Of a stretch of DNA of 64,000 nucleotides, positions 23,991-32,278 are shown piece after piece (the stretch's first letter is position 1; each line of letters starts with the position of its first letter). The position numbers and the translations under genes were made by a program. The stretch is from Collinsella aerofaciens (GTDB taxonomy: Bacteria; Actinomycetota; Coriobacteriia; Coriobacteriales; Coriobacteriaceae): NCBI RefSeq assembly GCF_015670795.1, contig NZ_JADPCJ010000003.1, forward strand, positions 69,728-133,727, written 5' to 3'. The notes beneath the pieces are model-generated. The model was given only the letters and a program-made list of their open reading frames with translations, made no database searches and was not told where the DNA came from.

Positions 23991-24002
23991 GTGAACGTTC
24001 AC
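23991..24002 (+). promoter_or_regulatory. GTGAACGTTCAC operator upstream of kduD
   Basis: A perfect 12-bp palindrome 106 bp before the kduD start, identical to sites before uxaC, the GPH transporter and the YitT-type gene. Part of the shared uronate regulon. Confidence 0.75.
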
Positions 24003-24107
24003 CTGTTTTTAGGAGAATCTGTCTTTTAATTCCCCCTCTTCTCCTATACTGACCTTGTATGAAAAGCAAGACTTATATAGATGAACGTTTCTTTTGAAAG
24101 GATCGCT

Positions 24108-24917
24108 ATGTCTGATCTTATGGACAGCTTCCGCCTGGATGGCAAGGTCGCGCTCGTGACCGGCGCCACCTATGGCATCGGTATGGCCATTGCCGAGGCG
24201 CTCGGAGAGGCCGGCGCCAAGATCGCCTTTAACGCACGTCACGCCGACAAGGTCGCCGAGGCCGAGAAGCACTACCGCGAGCTGGGCTTTGAGGCTCATG
24301 GTTACGTGGCAGACGTCACCGACGAGGCCGCCGTTGCCGAGCTCATCGCCAAAATCGAGGCCGACTTTGGCACCACGCCCGACATCCTGGTCAACAATGC
24401 CGGCGTCATTCAGCGCACCCCGATGCTCGACATGAGCGCCGAGGACTTCCGCCGCGTCGTCGATATTGACCTCAACGCACCGTTTATCGTGTCCAAGGCC
24501 TGCCTGCCCGGCATGATCGCCAAGGGCCACGGCAAGATCATCAACATCTGCTCGATGATGAGCGAGCTAGGTCGCGAGACCATCGCCGGCTATGCCGCCG
24601 CCAAGGGCGGACTCAAGATGCTCACCAAGAACATCTGCTCGGAGTTTGGCGAGGCCAATATCCAGTGCAACGGCATTGGACCCGGCTACATCGCCACGCC
24701 GCAAACCGCACCCCTGCGCGAGACGCAGCCCGACGGCAGCCGCCACCCGTTTGACCAGTTCATCATTGCCAAGACGCCGGCCGCCCGTTGGGGCACGCCC
24801 GAGGATCTGAAGGGCCCCGCCGTGTTCTTGGCTTCCGATGCATCGAACTTCGTCAACGGCCACATCCTCTACGTCGACGGTGGAATCCTCGCATACATTG
24901 GAAAGCAGCCTCAATAA
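24108..24917 (+). CDS. kduD: Short-chain dehydrogenase, KduD/DhuD-like (2-deoxy-D-gluconate 3-dehydrogenase type)
   Basis: 269 residues. The Rossmann motif TGATYGIGMAIAE, NNAGV, catalytic Ser in NICSMMSE and Y-x3-K as YAAAKGG are all present. It ends in an SDR C-terminus (NGHILYVDGGILAYIG). KduD-type enzymes interconvert 3-deoxy-D-glycero-2,5-hexodiulosonate and KDG. The next gene is an RpiB-type isomerase, the pair known as DhuD/DhuI in streptococci, so this role is well supported. The ATG at 24108 follows AAAGGATC. Gluconate 5-dehydrogenase activity is an alternative. Confidence 0.86.
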   Translation: MSDLMDSFRLDGKVALVTGATYGIGMAIAEALGEAGAKIAFNARHADKVAEAEKHYRELGFEAHGYVADVTDEAAVAELIAKIEADFGTTPDILVNNAGVIQRTPMLDMSAEDFRRVVDIDLNAPFIVSKACLPGMIAKGHGKIINICSMMSELGRETIAGYAAAKGGLKMLTKNICSEFGEANIQCNGIGPGYIATPQTAPLRETQPDGSRHPFDQFIIAKTPAARWGTPEDLKGPAVFLASDASNFVNGHILYVDGGILAYIGKQPQ

Positions 24918-24968
24918 GCGTCGCCGCAACTGCCCATATCAGGTTTCATCCACTCGTTTTTCATTTGA

Positions 24969-25035
24969 GTTGCGGTGAGATAAGGATTGGTTTTGGCTTC
25001 TATCAGGCAAAACAGTCCGTATTTCACCGCAAGTT
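24969..25035. repeat. AGTTGCGGTGA hairpin repeat, copy 3 (degenerate), inside the kduD-dhuI operon
   Basis: The left arm (from 24969) and right arm (to 25035) pair at roughly three quarters of about 28 positions. The right arm has the same wording as at 27932-27950. It lies between two genes of one operon, so here it is not a simple end-of-operon terminator. Confidence 0.7.
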
Positions 25036-25057
25036 AGAAATAGAAAGGTAATTCGCA

Positions 25058-25699
25058 ATGAAGATCGCTCTGATCAATGAGAACTCTCAGAACTCCAAGA
25101 ACCCTATGATCGAGGCTGCCCTTAAGAAGGTTGTCGAGCCCATGGGGCACACCGTCTTTAACTATGGCATGTATGCCGACGCCGATTCCAAGCCCCTCAC
25201 CTACGTGCAGAACGGCATCCTTGCCGCCGTGCTGCTGAACTCCGGCGCTGCCGACTACGTCGTGACCGGCTGCGGCACCGGCGAGGGCGCCATGCTCGCC
25301 TGTAACTCCTTCCCCGGCGTGCTGTGCGGCCACGTTGCCGACCCGCTCGACGCCTACACCTTTGCCCAGGTCAACGATGGCAACGCCGTTGCCATGCCCT
25401 TCGCCCTCAAGAACGGCTGGGGCCAGGAGCTCAATCTTGAGTACACCTTCGAGAAGCTCTTTGGCTTTGGTTCGGGCAACGGCTATCCTGCCGAGCGCGT
25501 TGAGCCCGAGCAGCGCAACAAGAAGATCCTCGACGGCGTGCGCGCTGTGACCATGCGTCCGCTCGTCGACGTCCTGGGCGAGATCGATCAGGACCTGGTG
25601 AAGGGCGCACTTGCCGGCGAGCACTTCCAGGAGTACTTCTTTGCCAACGCCACCGACGAGGCCATCATCGCCAAGGTCAAGGAGCTCCTGGGGCTCTAA
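25058..25699 (+). CDS. dhuI: RpiB/LacAB-family isomerase, DhuI-like uronate isomerase
   Basis: 213 residues. The RpiB fold is visible in MKIALINENSQNSKNP, NSGAADYVVTGCGTGEGAMLACN (the conserved GCGTG(I)G block) and PGVLCGHVADPLDAY. Its context next to a KduD-like dehydrogenase matches DhuI, which isomerises 4-deoxy-L-threo-5-hexosulose-uronate, the product of pectin and glycosaminoglycan cleavage, in place of the classical KduI. No KduI is seen here. The ATG at 25058 has GAAAGG 9 nt upstream. A strong terminator follows. Confidence 0.82.
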   Translation: MKIALINENSQNSKNPMIEAALKKVVEPMGHTVFNYGMYADADSKPLTYVQNGILAAVLLNSGAADYVVTGCGTGEGAMLACNSFPGVLCGHVADPLDAYTFAQVNDGNAVAMPFALKNGWGQELNLEYTFEKLFGFGSGNGYPAERVEPEQRNKKILDGVRAVTMRPLVDVLGEIDQDLVKGALAGEHFQEYFFANATDEAIIAKVKELLGL

Positions 25700-25724
25700 T
25701 CGCACGACTCATTGCGGCTAACGC

Positions 25725-25766
25725 AAGCGGCGGTCGTCCCACGTACGGGACGACCGCCGCTTTTTG
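25725..25766. terminator. Strong terminator after dhuI
   Basis: 16-bp perfect stem (25725-25740 with 25747-25762), 6-nt loop, then TTTTTGC on the plus strand. Convergent position, so it may also serve the oxidoreductase gene on the other strand. Confidence 0.92.
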
Positions 25767-25819
25767 CTATCTACCGACTGACGCCGCGGGGATAGGCCTC
25801 ACATGCACCAAGGGGTTGA

Positions 25820-27769
25820 CTAGAGCTCGCAGGCAATCTTGTAGCCGTCGCCGATGGCGTCGCGGATGTTGCCGCACTTGTTGGCATCACCCAACACGTG
25901 GGTGGTAACGCCGGCTGCAGCAAGGTCGTCGGCCAACTTGGTATTGGGACGATAGCCCATGGCAAGCACCAGCGTATCGGCACCGGTGATGGTGTGGACC
26001 TCGCCGTCCTTTTCGTAACTGATGGTGTCCTCTGTGATCTCGGTCACCTTGGCCTCGGTCAGCACGTGGACGCCCTTGGAGAGCATGCGCGTGATGAGCA
26101 CCGCGCGACCGGCGCCACCCTCGTTGGCGGCGAGCGTCTTGGTCATCTCGATAACGGTGACATCGCGGTTGGCCGGCGAGAGGTCATTGACCAGCGGGGC
26201 CAGGTAATCTGCCGTCTCGCAGCCGACGGTGCCGCCGCCCACGACGACGATCTTCTTACCCGGGAAAGCCTTGCCACCCAGCAGGTCGTCGGCCGTCATA
26301 ACCTGCTTAAAGCCCTTCATAAAGGCCGGAGCGATGGGCTCGGCGCCATAAGTCAGGACGACCTCGTAACCCGCGTAGTCACGCTGAATGTCCTCGGCAG
26401 TAAGCTCGGTGCCAAATACGCACTTCACGCCGGCCTCGGCCAGGCGACGGTACTGATACTTGATCACGCGGGTGAGCTCCTGCTTTGCCGGCGGAACGGC
26501 TGCGATGCGCATCTCGCCGCCCGGCTCATCCTGCTTATCCACGAGCACCACGTTGTGGCCGCGCTTGGCGGCAATGTAGGCTGCCTCCATGCCCGCAGGA
26601 CCAGCGCCCACAACGAGCACGTTCTTGGCCTCGGCGGCAGGCTCGTAGCCGGCCTCATCGCGCTCCACGTCCGGGTTGACGGTGCAGGAGATGCGCTTGC
26701 CAAACATAATGCCGTTCAGGCAGCGCAGGCAGCCAATGCAGGGACGGATATCATCGGCGTTGCCGGCAGCGGCTTTGTTGCAGAACTCGGCATCGCACAG
26801 ATTGGCGCGGCCCATCATGCATATGTCGGCAGCGCCGTCCTCGATCAGCTCCTCGGCGATCCAGGCCTCGTTGATACGTCCGACGGTGGCGACGGGAATG
26901 TTGACGTGCTTTTTGATCTCGCGCGAGCAGGCGGCATGCGAGGCCTGCTGGGTACCGGCGGCGGGAATTGCGGAGCCGCGCTTGATGGTGGTGCCGCCCG
27001 ACACATGAATCATGTCGACGCCGGCCTTCTCCAGGCGACGCGAGACGTAGATCATGTCGTTGAGGGTCAGACCGCCATCGGTGTACTCATCGCCCGAGAT
27101 GCGGACGTCGATGATAAAGTCCTTGCCGCAGCGCTCGCGAATCTCGGCGATGACCTCGAGCAAAAAGCGCATGCGGGCGTCGAGCGAGCCGCCGTACTCA
27201 TCGGTACGCTTGTTATAGAGCGGGGTCAAGAAACCGCCGAGCATGCCGTGGGCGTGCGCCGCATGGACCTCGACGCCATCGACACCGGCCTTCTGCATAC
27301 GCACGGCAGCGTCGCCAAACTGATGCGTGAGCTCGTGAATCTCGTCGACCGTGATGGGACGCGGTGCCTCACGGGCATAGGACGGTCCCACGAAGGACGG
27401 AGCGATCAGGCGCGGCGTGCCCGGAATGTTAAAGGCCATGTAGGCGGGGTGAAAGAGCTGCGGCATGATCTTGCAGCCATACTCATGCACGGCGGCGGCG
27501 AGCTTTTCCCAGCCAGGGATAAACGTGTCGTCGTAGCAGCACATGTCACCCGGCAGATAGGTATAGGTGGGCTCGACCGTCACGACCTCGGTAATGATGA
27601 GGCCCACGCCGCCCTTGGCGCGGGCACGGTAATGATCGACCAAGTCGTCGGTCACATAGCCATGATCGGCCAGGTTGGTGGACACCGGCGGCATAAAGAC
27701 GCGGTTCTTGACCTCGGTCGTACCGACCTTGATCGGACTAAAGAGCATCGGGTAGGCGGAGGACTCCAT
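25820..27769 (-). CDS. NADH:flavin oxidoreductase, 2,4-dienoyl-CoA reductase / 2-enoate reductase type
   Basis: 649 residues. Residues 1-350 are an FMN-binding TIM barrel of the old yellow enzyme group (MLFSPIKVGTTEVKNRVFMPPVSTN, HAAHAHGMLGGFLTPLYNKRTDEYGG). CIGCLRCLNGIMF with a following Cys binds a 4Fe-4S cluster. VLVVGAGPAGMEAAYIAAKRGHNVVLVDKQ starts the FAD domain, and VVVGGGTVGCETADYLA the NADH site. Relatives reduce activated C=C bonds of enoates, dienoyl-CoAs or bile-acid intermediates; the substrate here is unknown. The ATG at 27769 follows AAAGGAA. Confidence 0.9.
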   Translation of the reverse strand: MESSAYPMLFSPIKVGTTEVKNRVFMPPVSTNLADHGYVTDDLVDHYRARAKGGVGLIITEVVTVEPTYTYLPGDMCCYDDTFIPGWEKLAAAVHEYGCKIMPQLFHPAYMAFNIPGTPRLIAPSFVGPSYAREAPRPITVDEIHELTHQFGDAAVRMQKAGVDGVEVHAAHAHGMLGGFLTPLYNKRTDEYGGSLDARMRFLLEVIAEIRERCGKDFIIDVRISGDEYTDGGLTLNDMIYVSRRLEKAGVDMIHVSGGTTIKRGSAIPAAGTQQASHAACSREIKKHVNIPVATVGRINEAWIAEELIEDGAADICMMGRANLCDAEFCNKAAAGNADDIRPCIGCLRCLNGIMFGKRISCTVNPDVERDEAGYEPAAEAKNVLVVGAGPAGMEAAYIAAKRGHNVVLVDKQDEPGGEMRIAAVPPAKQELTRVIKYQYRRLAEAGVKCVFGTELTAEDIQRDYAGYEVVLTYGAEPIAPAFMKGFKQVMTADDLLGGKAFPGKKIVVVGGGTVGCETADYLAPLVNDLSPANRDVTVIEMTKTLAANEGGAGRAVLITRMLSKGVHVLTEAKVTEITEDTISYEKDGEVHTITGADTLVLAMGYRPNTKLADDLAAAGVTTHVLGDANKCGNIRDAIGDGYKIACEL

Positions 27770-27883
27770 ACAGGGTTCCTTTCATTTGAGCCGCTCGGCG
27801 GCAGTTGCTGACGTACCTATTGTACCAGCAACCGCGCAGCACCCGACCGTGCGCGTTCCTCCAGCCTCTGCTCAACCCCAAAA

Positions 27884-27950
27884 AGTTGCGGTGAAATACG
27901 GAGCAATCGAGGCTTTTGACAGCCAAAACAGTCCGTATTTCACCGCAACT
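27884..27950. repeat. AGTTGCGGTGAAATA hairpin repeat, copy 4
   Basis: 19-bp perfect arms (27884-27902 and 27932-27950) with a 29-nt loop that has a small inner stem. Located between the two oxidoreductase genes, 16 nt from the stop of the upstream one. Confidence 0.82.
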
Positions 27951-27966
27951 GATGGGTGGGATGGAG

Positions 27967-29184
27967 TTAGAGGCCCAGATAGGTAGTCATGCCTTCGACG
28001 GCGAGCTTGGCGCCGGCTACGGCGTGAACAACCGTCAGCGGGCCGTTGACCACGTCGCCGGCGGCAAAGACGCCAGGCACGGTGGTCATGCCGCGCTCGT
28101 CGACCGAAAGAAGGCCGCGATGGTCGGTCTCCAGACCGCCCGTCGTAAGCACAAGCTTGTCCTTGGGCACCTGCGAAGCCGCAATCACAACTGTGTCGGC
28201 AGACGCATGGTCGAGCTCTTCCTCGTAGCCCACCACATTGTTGTCCTCGTCAAAGATAGCCGTCTCGAACACCGGACCGTTATCATCGATGGCGCAGATC
28301 GCCTTGCCGCGCACAATCTCGGCACCGTCAAGCTCGGTCAGCTCGACCTCGTCGTCGATGGCCGAGATATGGCGCGAGCGTGCATACACAGTGACCTTGC
28401 GAGCACCCGAACGCAGCGCCGTGCGGGCAACATCCATGGCCACATTGCCGGCGCCGATAACCGCCACGTTCTGCCCGATTGCCACGCTCGTGGGATCGAC
28501 CAGATAATCGATACCAAACAGCACGTTGCCGCGCGACTCGCCGGGAATACCCAGCTTTCGAGCTCGCCAGGTACCAGTACCGACAAAGACCGCATCGTAG
28601 CCGTCGCGCAGCAGGTCGTCGATATGCAGCGCGCCACCGATGGTGGTCGAGGGGCGCACGCGCACGCCAAGCGAGCACATCACGTGGCGATACTTTTGCA
28701 CGAGCGCACGGGGCAGGCGGAACTCGGGGATACCGTACTCCAGCACACCGCCGATCTCGGGCCGCTGCTCAAATACCGTGACGGCACAGCCCAGCTGGGC
28801 CATCTTAATGGCCACGGTAATACCAGCGGGACCGGAACCGACCACAGCAATCTGTTTACCGCACGACGGTGCGGGCTTCCACTCCTTACGATCCAAATAT
28901 GCCGTGGAGATATAGTTCTCGATGCTCGAGAAATGCACCGGCGCGCCCTTGCGGCCCTGGATGCACGCGCCCTCGCACTGGCCCGAATGGTTGCAAACCA
29001 TGGAGCAGACCGCGCTCATGGGATTGTTCTGGAACAGTAGCTCGCCCGCCTCTTCTAGACGACGTTGTTTGAACAGGTCAATGACCTGTGGAATAGGCGT
29101 CTGAACCGGGCAGCCCTTAATCTGGCAGAACGCCCTTTTACAACCCAGGCAACGATTCGCCTCTTCGACAATGTGGATAGCCAC
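27967..29184 (-). CDS. GltD-like NAD(P)H oxidoreductase with 4Fe-4S N-terminus
   Basis: 405 residues. The N-terminal cysteine clusters CLGCKRAFCQIKGCPVQTPIP and CSMVCNHSGQCEGACI form the ferredoxin-like module of the glutamate synthase small subunit family. FAD site GSGPAGITVAIKMAQLG and NADPH site GAGNVAMDVARTALRSG follow, and the end has GVFAAGDVV. It may be a stand-alone electron-transfer subunit (GltD, PreT or NfnB type); no large subunit is next to it. I chose the GTG at 29184, which has AGGGGAG 4 nt upstream, over an ATG at 29211 without a ribosome site. Confidence 0.83.
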   Translation of the reverse strand: MAIHIVEEANRCLGCKRAFCQIKGCPVQTPIPQVIDLFKQRRLEEAGELLFQNNPMSAVCSMVCNHSGQCEGACIQGRKGAPVHFSSIENYISTAYLDRKEWKPAPSCGKQIAVVGSGPAGITVAIKMAQLGCAVTVFEQRPEIGGVLEYGIPEFRLPRALVQKYRHVMCSLGVRVRPSTTIGGALHIDDLLRDGYDAVFVGTGTWRARKLGIPGESRGNVLFGIDYLVDPTSVAIGQNVAVIGAGNVAMDVARTALRSGARKVTVYARSRHISAIDDEVELTELDGAEIVRGKAICAIDDNGPVFETAIFDEDNNVVGYEEELDHASADTVVIAASQVPKDKLVLTTGGLETDHRGLLSVDERGMTTVPGVFAAGDVVNGPLTVVHAVAGAKLAVEGMTTYLGL

Positions 29185-29287
29185 GCAACTCCCCTTTTTA
29201 ATGCAATCCAATGGGGCGACGATAAAGACCCTTCACCGCCGCCCCCATACAGGTAATCTCAATCTGCCGACACGGCAAAAGCCAATG

Positions 29288-30193
29288 CTATAACTCGCGA
29301 TGCGAAGCCCCGCAGCGAGCGGACATGTGCTCGAGTGTCGCCAGGCAGTCAGCCGCCGTCGCCGGCACGCTGTTCTCGACCACGCAGGGAATCCCAGGGC
29401 AGGCGGCAGCCGCCCAGGCCACCACGGGCTCAAAGTCATATCGTCCCGTCTCGCCCACGCCATGACACACCAGGCGCGAACCCGTACCGTCGCACCAACC
29501 GGCTTCGTCCTCGTTATCAACGACCTCAAAATCCTTGGCGTGCAGCGCGCGGATCTTACTGCCGCATAAGTAGAGCATGCGCGCGGTGATTTCCTGCGCT
29601 TCGTCAACAACACTGGGGTGCAGCAGTGATACCGGGTCATAGATCACGCCGAGCGACGGACTCGAGACGCGCTCTAGCACCTCACGGCAGCGATCCGGCG
29701 TGTTGACCGTTTCGTTCCAACCAGGCTCGATCAAAATTTGCCCACCCACGGCCTCGGCCCGATCGCAGACGTGTGCAAGCCCGTCTGCAAACGCATCGAG
29801 TGCCTCATCGGTCATGCGGTCGTCAGCAACGCGGTTCTGTGCATTAGGGCGACCGGTCTCGGTGCCAACCGGGCATCCGCCGAGCATCTGGGCAAAGTTC
29901 AAGCATGCCTCGTACTCGGCAAAGTTATCCATGAGCTGTTGGCGATCGGGCGTCGCCAGATTCTTATAACAGCCGAGCACGGTGACCGAAACGCCCGCCT
30001 CGTCGAGCACCGCACGCAAATGGTCGGCAAGCTCGTGGGTCAGGCCGCCTCGATCGATCCCCATCGATGCGTAGAGCACCTTGCTCGGCAGTTGAATGCA
30101 CGAAAAGCCCAGCTCTCCCGCCATGCGAATGCGTTCCTCGACGGTCCCCTGCGGAAGGTCGTGCAAACGTACGCCCGGAGTAATAGCCCCCAC
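29288..30193 (-). CDS. Sugar phosphate isomerase/epimerase-like TIM-barrel protein
   Basis: About 301 residues of the xylose isomerase-like (AP endonuclease 2) fold: GELGFSCIQLPSK, a conserved GGQILIEPGWNETVNTPDRCREVLE, LGVIYDPVSLLHP with metal-binding Asp/His, RALHAKDFEVVDNE and GETGRYDFEPVVAWA near the end. Such proteins epimerise or isomerise sugars, and being last in a pectin operon suggests a pectin-derived sugar. The start is uncertain: GTG at 30193 has AAGGGA 10 nt upstream and lies 1 nt past the GH105 stop. GTG at 30202 is the alternative. Confidence 0.8.
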   Translation of the reverse strand: MGAITPGVRLHDLPQGTVEERIRMAGELGFSCIQLPSKVLYASMGIDRGGLTHELADHLRAVLDEAGVSVTVLGCYKNLATPDRQQLMDNFAEYEACLNFAQMLGGCPVGTETGRPNAQNRVADDRMTDEALDAFADGLAHVCDRAEAVGGQILIEPGWNETVNTPDRCREVLERVSSPSLGVIYDPVSLLHPSVVDEAQEITARMLYLCGSKIRALHAKDFEVVDNEDEAGWCDGTGSRLVCHGVGETGRYDFEPVVAWAAAACPGIPCVVENSVPATAADCLATLEHMSARCGASHREL

Positions 30194-30194
30194 G

Positions 30195-31433
30195 TTATTC
30201 ACATCCCTTATGAGCGTTGATGCCCGGGGTGTATCCGCCAAACGGGTCCTCGATGGAGCACACGCCCGAGGGGGCGAGCGGATCGCGCTTACCGGCCAGC
30301 TTGTCGTGATGCATGGTCTCGATATAGGCAAGCACCAGCGGCGCCACACCCTTTGCATCATTTTTGACCACGGGCTCGCTCATGTAGTAATCAAACGTGC
30401 CCTCGCGGTGCGCGGTGTTTCCCAAGCCCGCAACCAGGCAGATGTTGTCGAGCGCCAGCTGCCCGTCATACTCGGACAGGCAGGTCTCGCAGATGCCGTC
30501 GAAGGCGCGACGGCCGTACTGGTAGTAACGCTCGCCCAGCACGCCCAGACGCACGCCCTTCATGATGGCGTTGGCAAAGATGGCGCTGCCCGACTCCTCC
30601 AGGTAGTTGGGGGCGATATTGGGCAGGTTGATAACCTGGTGCCACATGCCGGTCTTCTCGTCCTGATACGGCAGCATGGCGTCGATCAGATCGTGGAACA
30701 TCTTGCGGATCTCGTCCTTCTCGGCCGACATCGAAGGCGGCATAAGCTCCCAGGTGTCGATGAGCGCCATGGCAAACCAGCCCTCGGCGCGCAGCCAGAA
30801 GTTAGCCGAAAGGCCGGTGACCGGGTCGCACCAGAACTGTTTGCGGCTCGCGTCGTAAGCGTGATAGTACAGACCGTTGAGGGGGTTGCGCATCAGGTCA
30901 TGCACGACCTGGAACATATGGAAGCTGTCCGAGCAGGCACGACGGTTGTGGAAGCTCAGCTCGTACTGCATGTAGAACGGCTGCGCCATGTACATGCCAT
31001 CGAGCCAAATCTGGTTGGGATAGACGGCCTTGTGCCAGAACACGCCTTCTTTGGTGCGCGGCTGGGTCTCGAGCTGGCGGTAGATGGTGTCCATGGCGGC
31101 ACGGTACTTGGGCTTGCCCACCAGGTCATAGAGCTTGTAGAGGGTCTTGCCCGCATTGACGTTATCGAGGTTGTACTCCTCGGGGTTGTAATGCTTTATG
31201 GTACCGTCGTCCTGGACAAAGAAATCGATGTAGTCATCGGCGAAAGTCAGGTAGCGCTGCTCACCCGTGATCTCGTACAGTTCGATGAGCGCCTTGATCA
31301 TGCAGCCGTCAATATAGTTCCAGGTGTTCTCCTTGCCGGCGCGAATCTTTTCGATATTCCAAGCCGGCGCCTGCGGCGTAGAGGTTTCGATCAACTGCTC
31401 GATATAACGGTCCAGGATTTGATTGCAACCCAT
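30195..31433 (-). CDS. Unsaturated rhamnogalacturonyl/glucuronyl hydrolase, GH105
   Basis: 412 residues, an (alpha/alpha)6 barrel. It shows the hallmark WLDGMYMAQPF with the catalytic Asp, NAGKTLYKLYDLVGKPKYRAAMD and WLRAEGWFAMALID, as in YteR/YesR. These enzymes release unsaturated galacturonate from the non-reducing end of lyase products. No signal peptide is seen, so it acts in the cytoplasm. The ATG at 31433 has AGAGGGG 6 nt upstream; an ATG 18 nt earlier is less well placed. Two GTGAACGTT operators precede it. Confidence 0.92.
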   Translation of the reverse strand: MGCNQILDRYIEQLIETSTPQAPAWNIEKIRAGKENTWNYIDGCMIKALIELYEITGEQRYLTFADDYIDFFVQDDGTIKHYNPEEYNLDNVNAGKTLYKLYDLVGKPKYRAAMDTIYRQLETQPRTKEGVFWHKAVYPNQIWLDGMYMAQPFYMQYELSFHNRRACSDSFHMFQVVHDLMRNPLNGLYYHAYDASRKQFWCDPVTGLSANFWLRAEGWFAMALIDTWELMPPSMSAEKDEIRKMFHDLIDAMLPYQDEKTGMWHQVINLPNIAPNYLEESGSAIFANAIMKGVRLGVLGERYYQYGRRAFDGICETCLSEYDGQLALDNICLVAGLGNTAHREGTFDYYMSEPVVKNDAKGVAPLVLAYIETMHHDKLAGKRDPLAPSGVCSIEDPFGGYTPGINAHKGCE

Positions 31434-31459
31434 TGCTGTCCCCTCTGACATAAACGATA

Positions 31460-31526
31460 GGTGAACGTTACCCCTAGTGTAACGCGAACGAGGAATATAG
31501 GGTGAACGTTAACCCTATATTCCTCG
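31460..31526. promoter_or_regulatory. Two operator sites before GH105, one embedded in a 38-bp palindrome
   Basis: GGTGAACGTTACC (31460-31472) and GGTGAACGTTAACC (31501-31514). The second is the centre of a long palindrome, 31489-31526, with arms GAGGAATATAGGGT and their complement. The palindrome lies 14 bp beyond the stop of the SGNH hydrolase gene, so in RNA it could form a hairpin ending that transcript while as DNA it binds the regulator. Confidence 0.75.
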
Positions 31527-31540
31527 CGAACGGCAGACTT

Positions 31541-32209
31541 TTAGCGGCAAACGGCGGTGAGACCCGCGGCGATGCGATGCGCCAGGCGCTCATAGCCGGC
31601 AGGACTGTAATGCAGACCGTCCGGCATATAGAGCTCGCGGTGCTCCGGCAAAAACGGGCTGATACCGCTTTGCGCATACAGGTCAATCACCGGCACGGAG
31701 TAGCGGTCGCAGACCTCGAGCATCGCTCGCACGTAGGCGACCTGCGTCAACCCCAGGTGGTTGAGCTCGTCGCTTGCCGGGATATCCTTCTCGTGCTTGC
31801 CGCTCGTCTTGCACGGCGTCATAAACACGAGCTTTGCCCGAGGCGAGCGCGCCGTGATGGTACGGATCAGGTAATCGAGTGCACCATAGAACTCATGCAC
31901 GTCCGTGCTGCCGAGCTCTCCAAGCGGCACGTTGCGGCTAAAGTCGTTGACGCCGCCAAAGACGATGTAGATATCGGCCGCATCGTCGATACCGTCAAGG
32001 CGCTCGACAAACGAATCGGTACGGTCGGCCTTGATGGCGATACGCGAACCCTTGATGCCAAAGTTCTCGACGACCGCGCCTCCCAGCAACGCGCCCAAAT
32101 GCGAGGTCCACGAGATGTCGTTGCCTCCCCCACCGCAGCCGTTGTCGCCCCAGGTCGTTGAGTCGCCAAAGCAGCAAATGGTCGATTCACTCAAACTCTT
32201 CGTTTCCAT
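31541..32209 (-). CDS. SGNH/GDSL hydrolase, probable pectin deacetylase
   Basis: 222 residues. Block I FGDSTTWGD (Ser nucleophile), block III GGVNDFSR (G-x-N-D) and block V DGLHYS (D-x-x-H) are all present. Many such esterases in pectin clusters remove acetyl groups from galacturonan or rhamnogalacturonan. No signal peptide. The ATG at 32209 has AGGAGAAG upstream. Part of the esterase-rich operon. Confidence 0.9.
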   Translation of the reverse strand: METKSLSESTICCFGDSTTWGDNGCGGGGNDISWTSHLGALLGGAVVENFGIKGSRIAIKADRTDSFVERLDGIDDAADIYIVFGGVNDFSRNVPLGELGSTDVHEFYGALDYLIRTITARSPRAKLVFMTPCKTSGKHEKDIPASDELNHLGLTQVAYVRAMLEVCDRYSVPVIDLYAQSGISPFLPEHRELYMPDGLHYSPAGYERLAHRIAAGLTAVCR

Positions 32210-32278
32210 AATCTTCTCCTCATCCGCCCATCGGCGGTCATACAGGAACGTACCGTTTATTCGCAGCATGCCGAGGGG

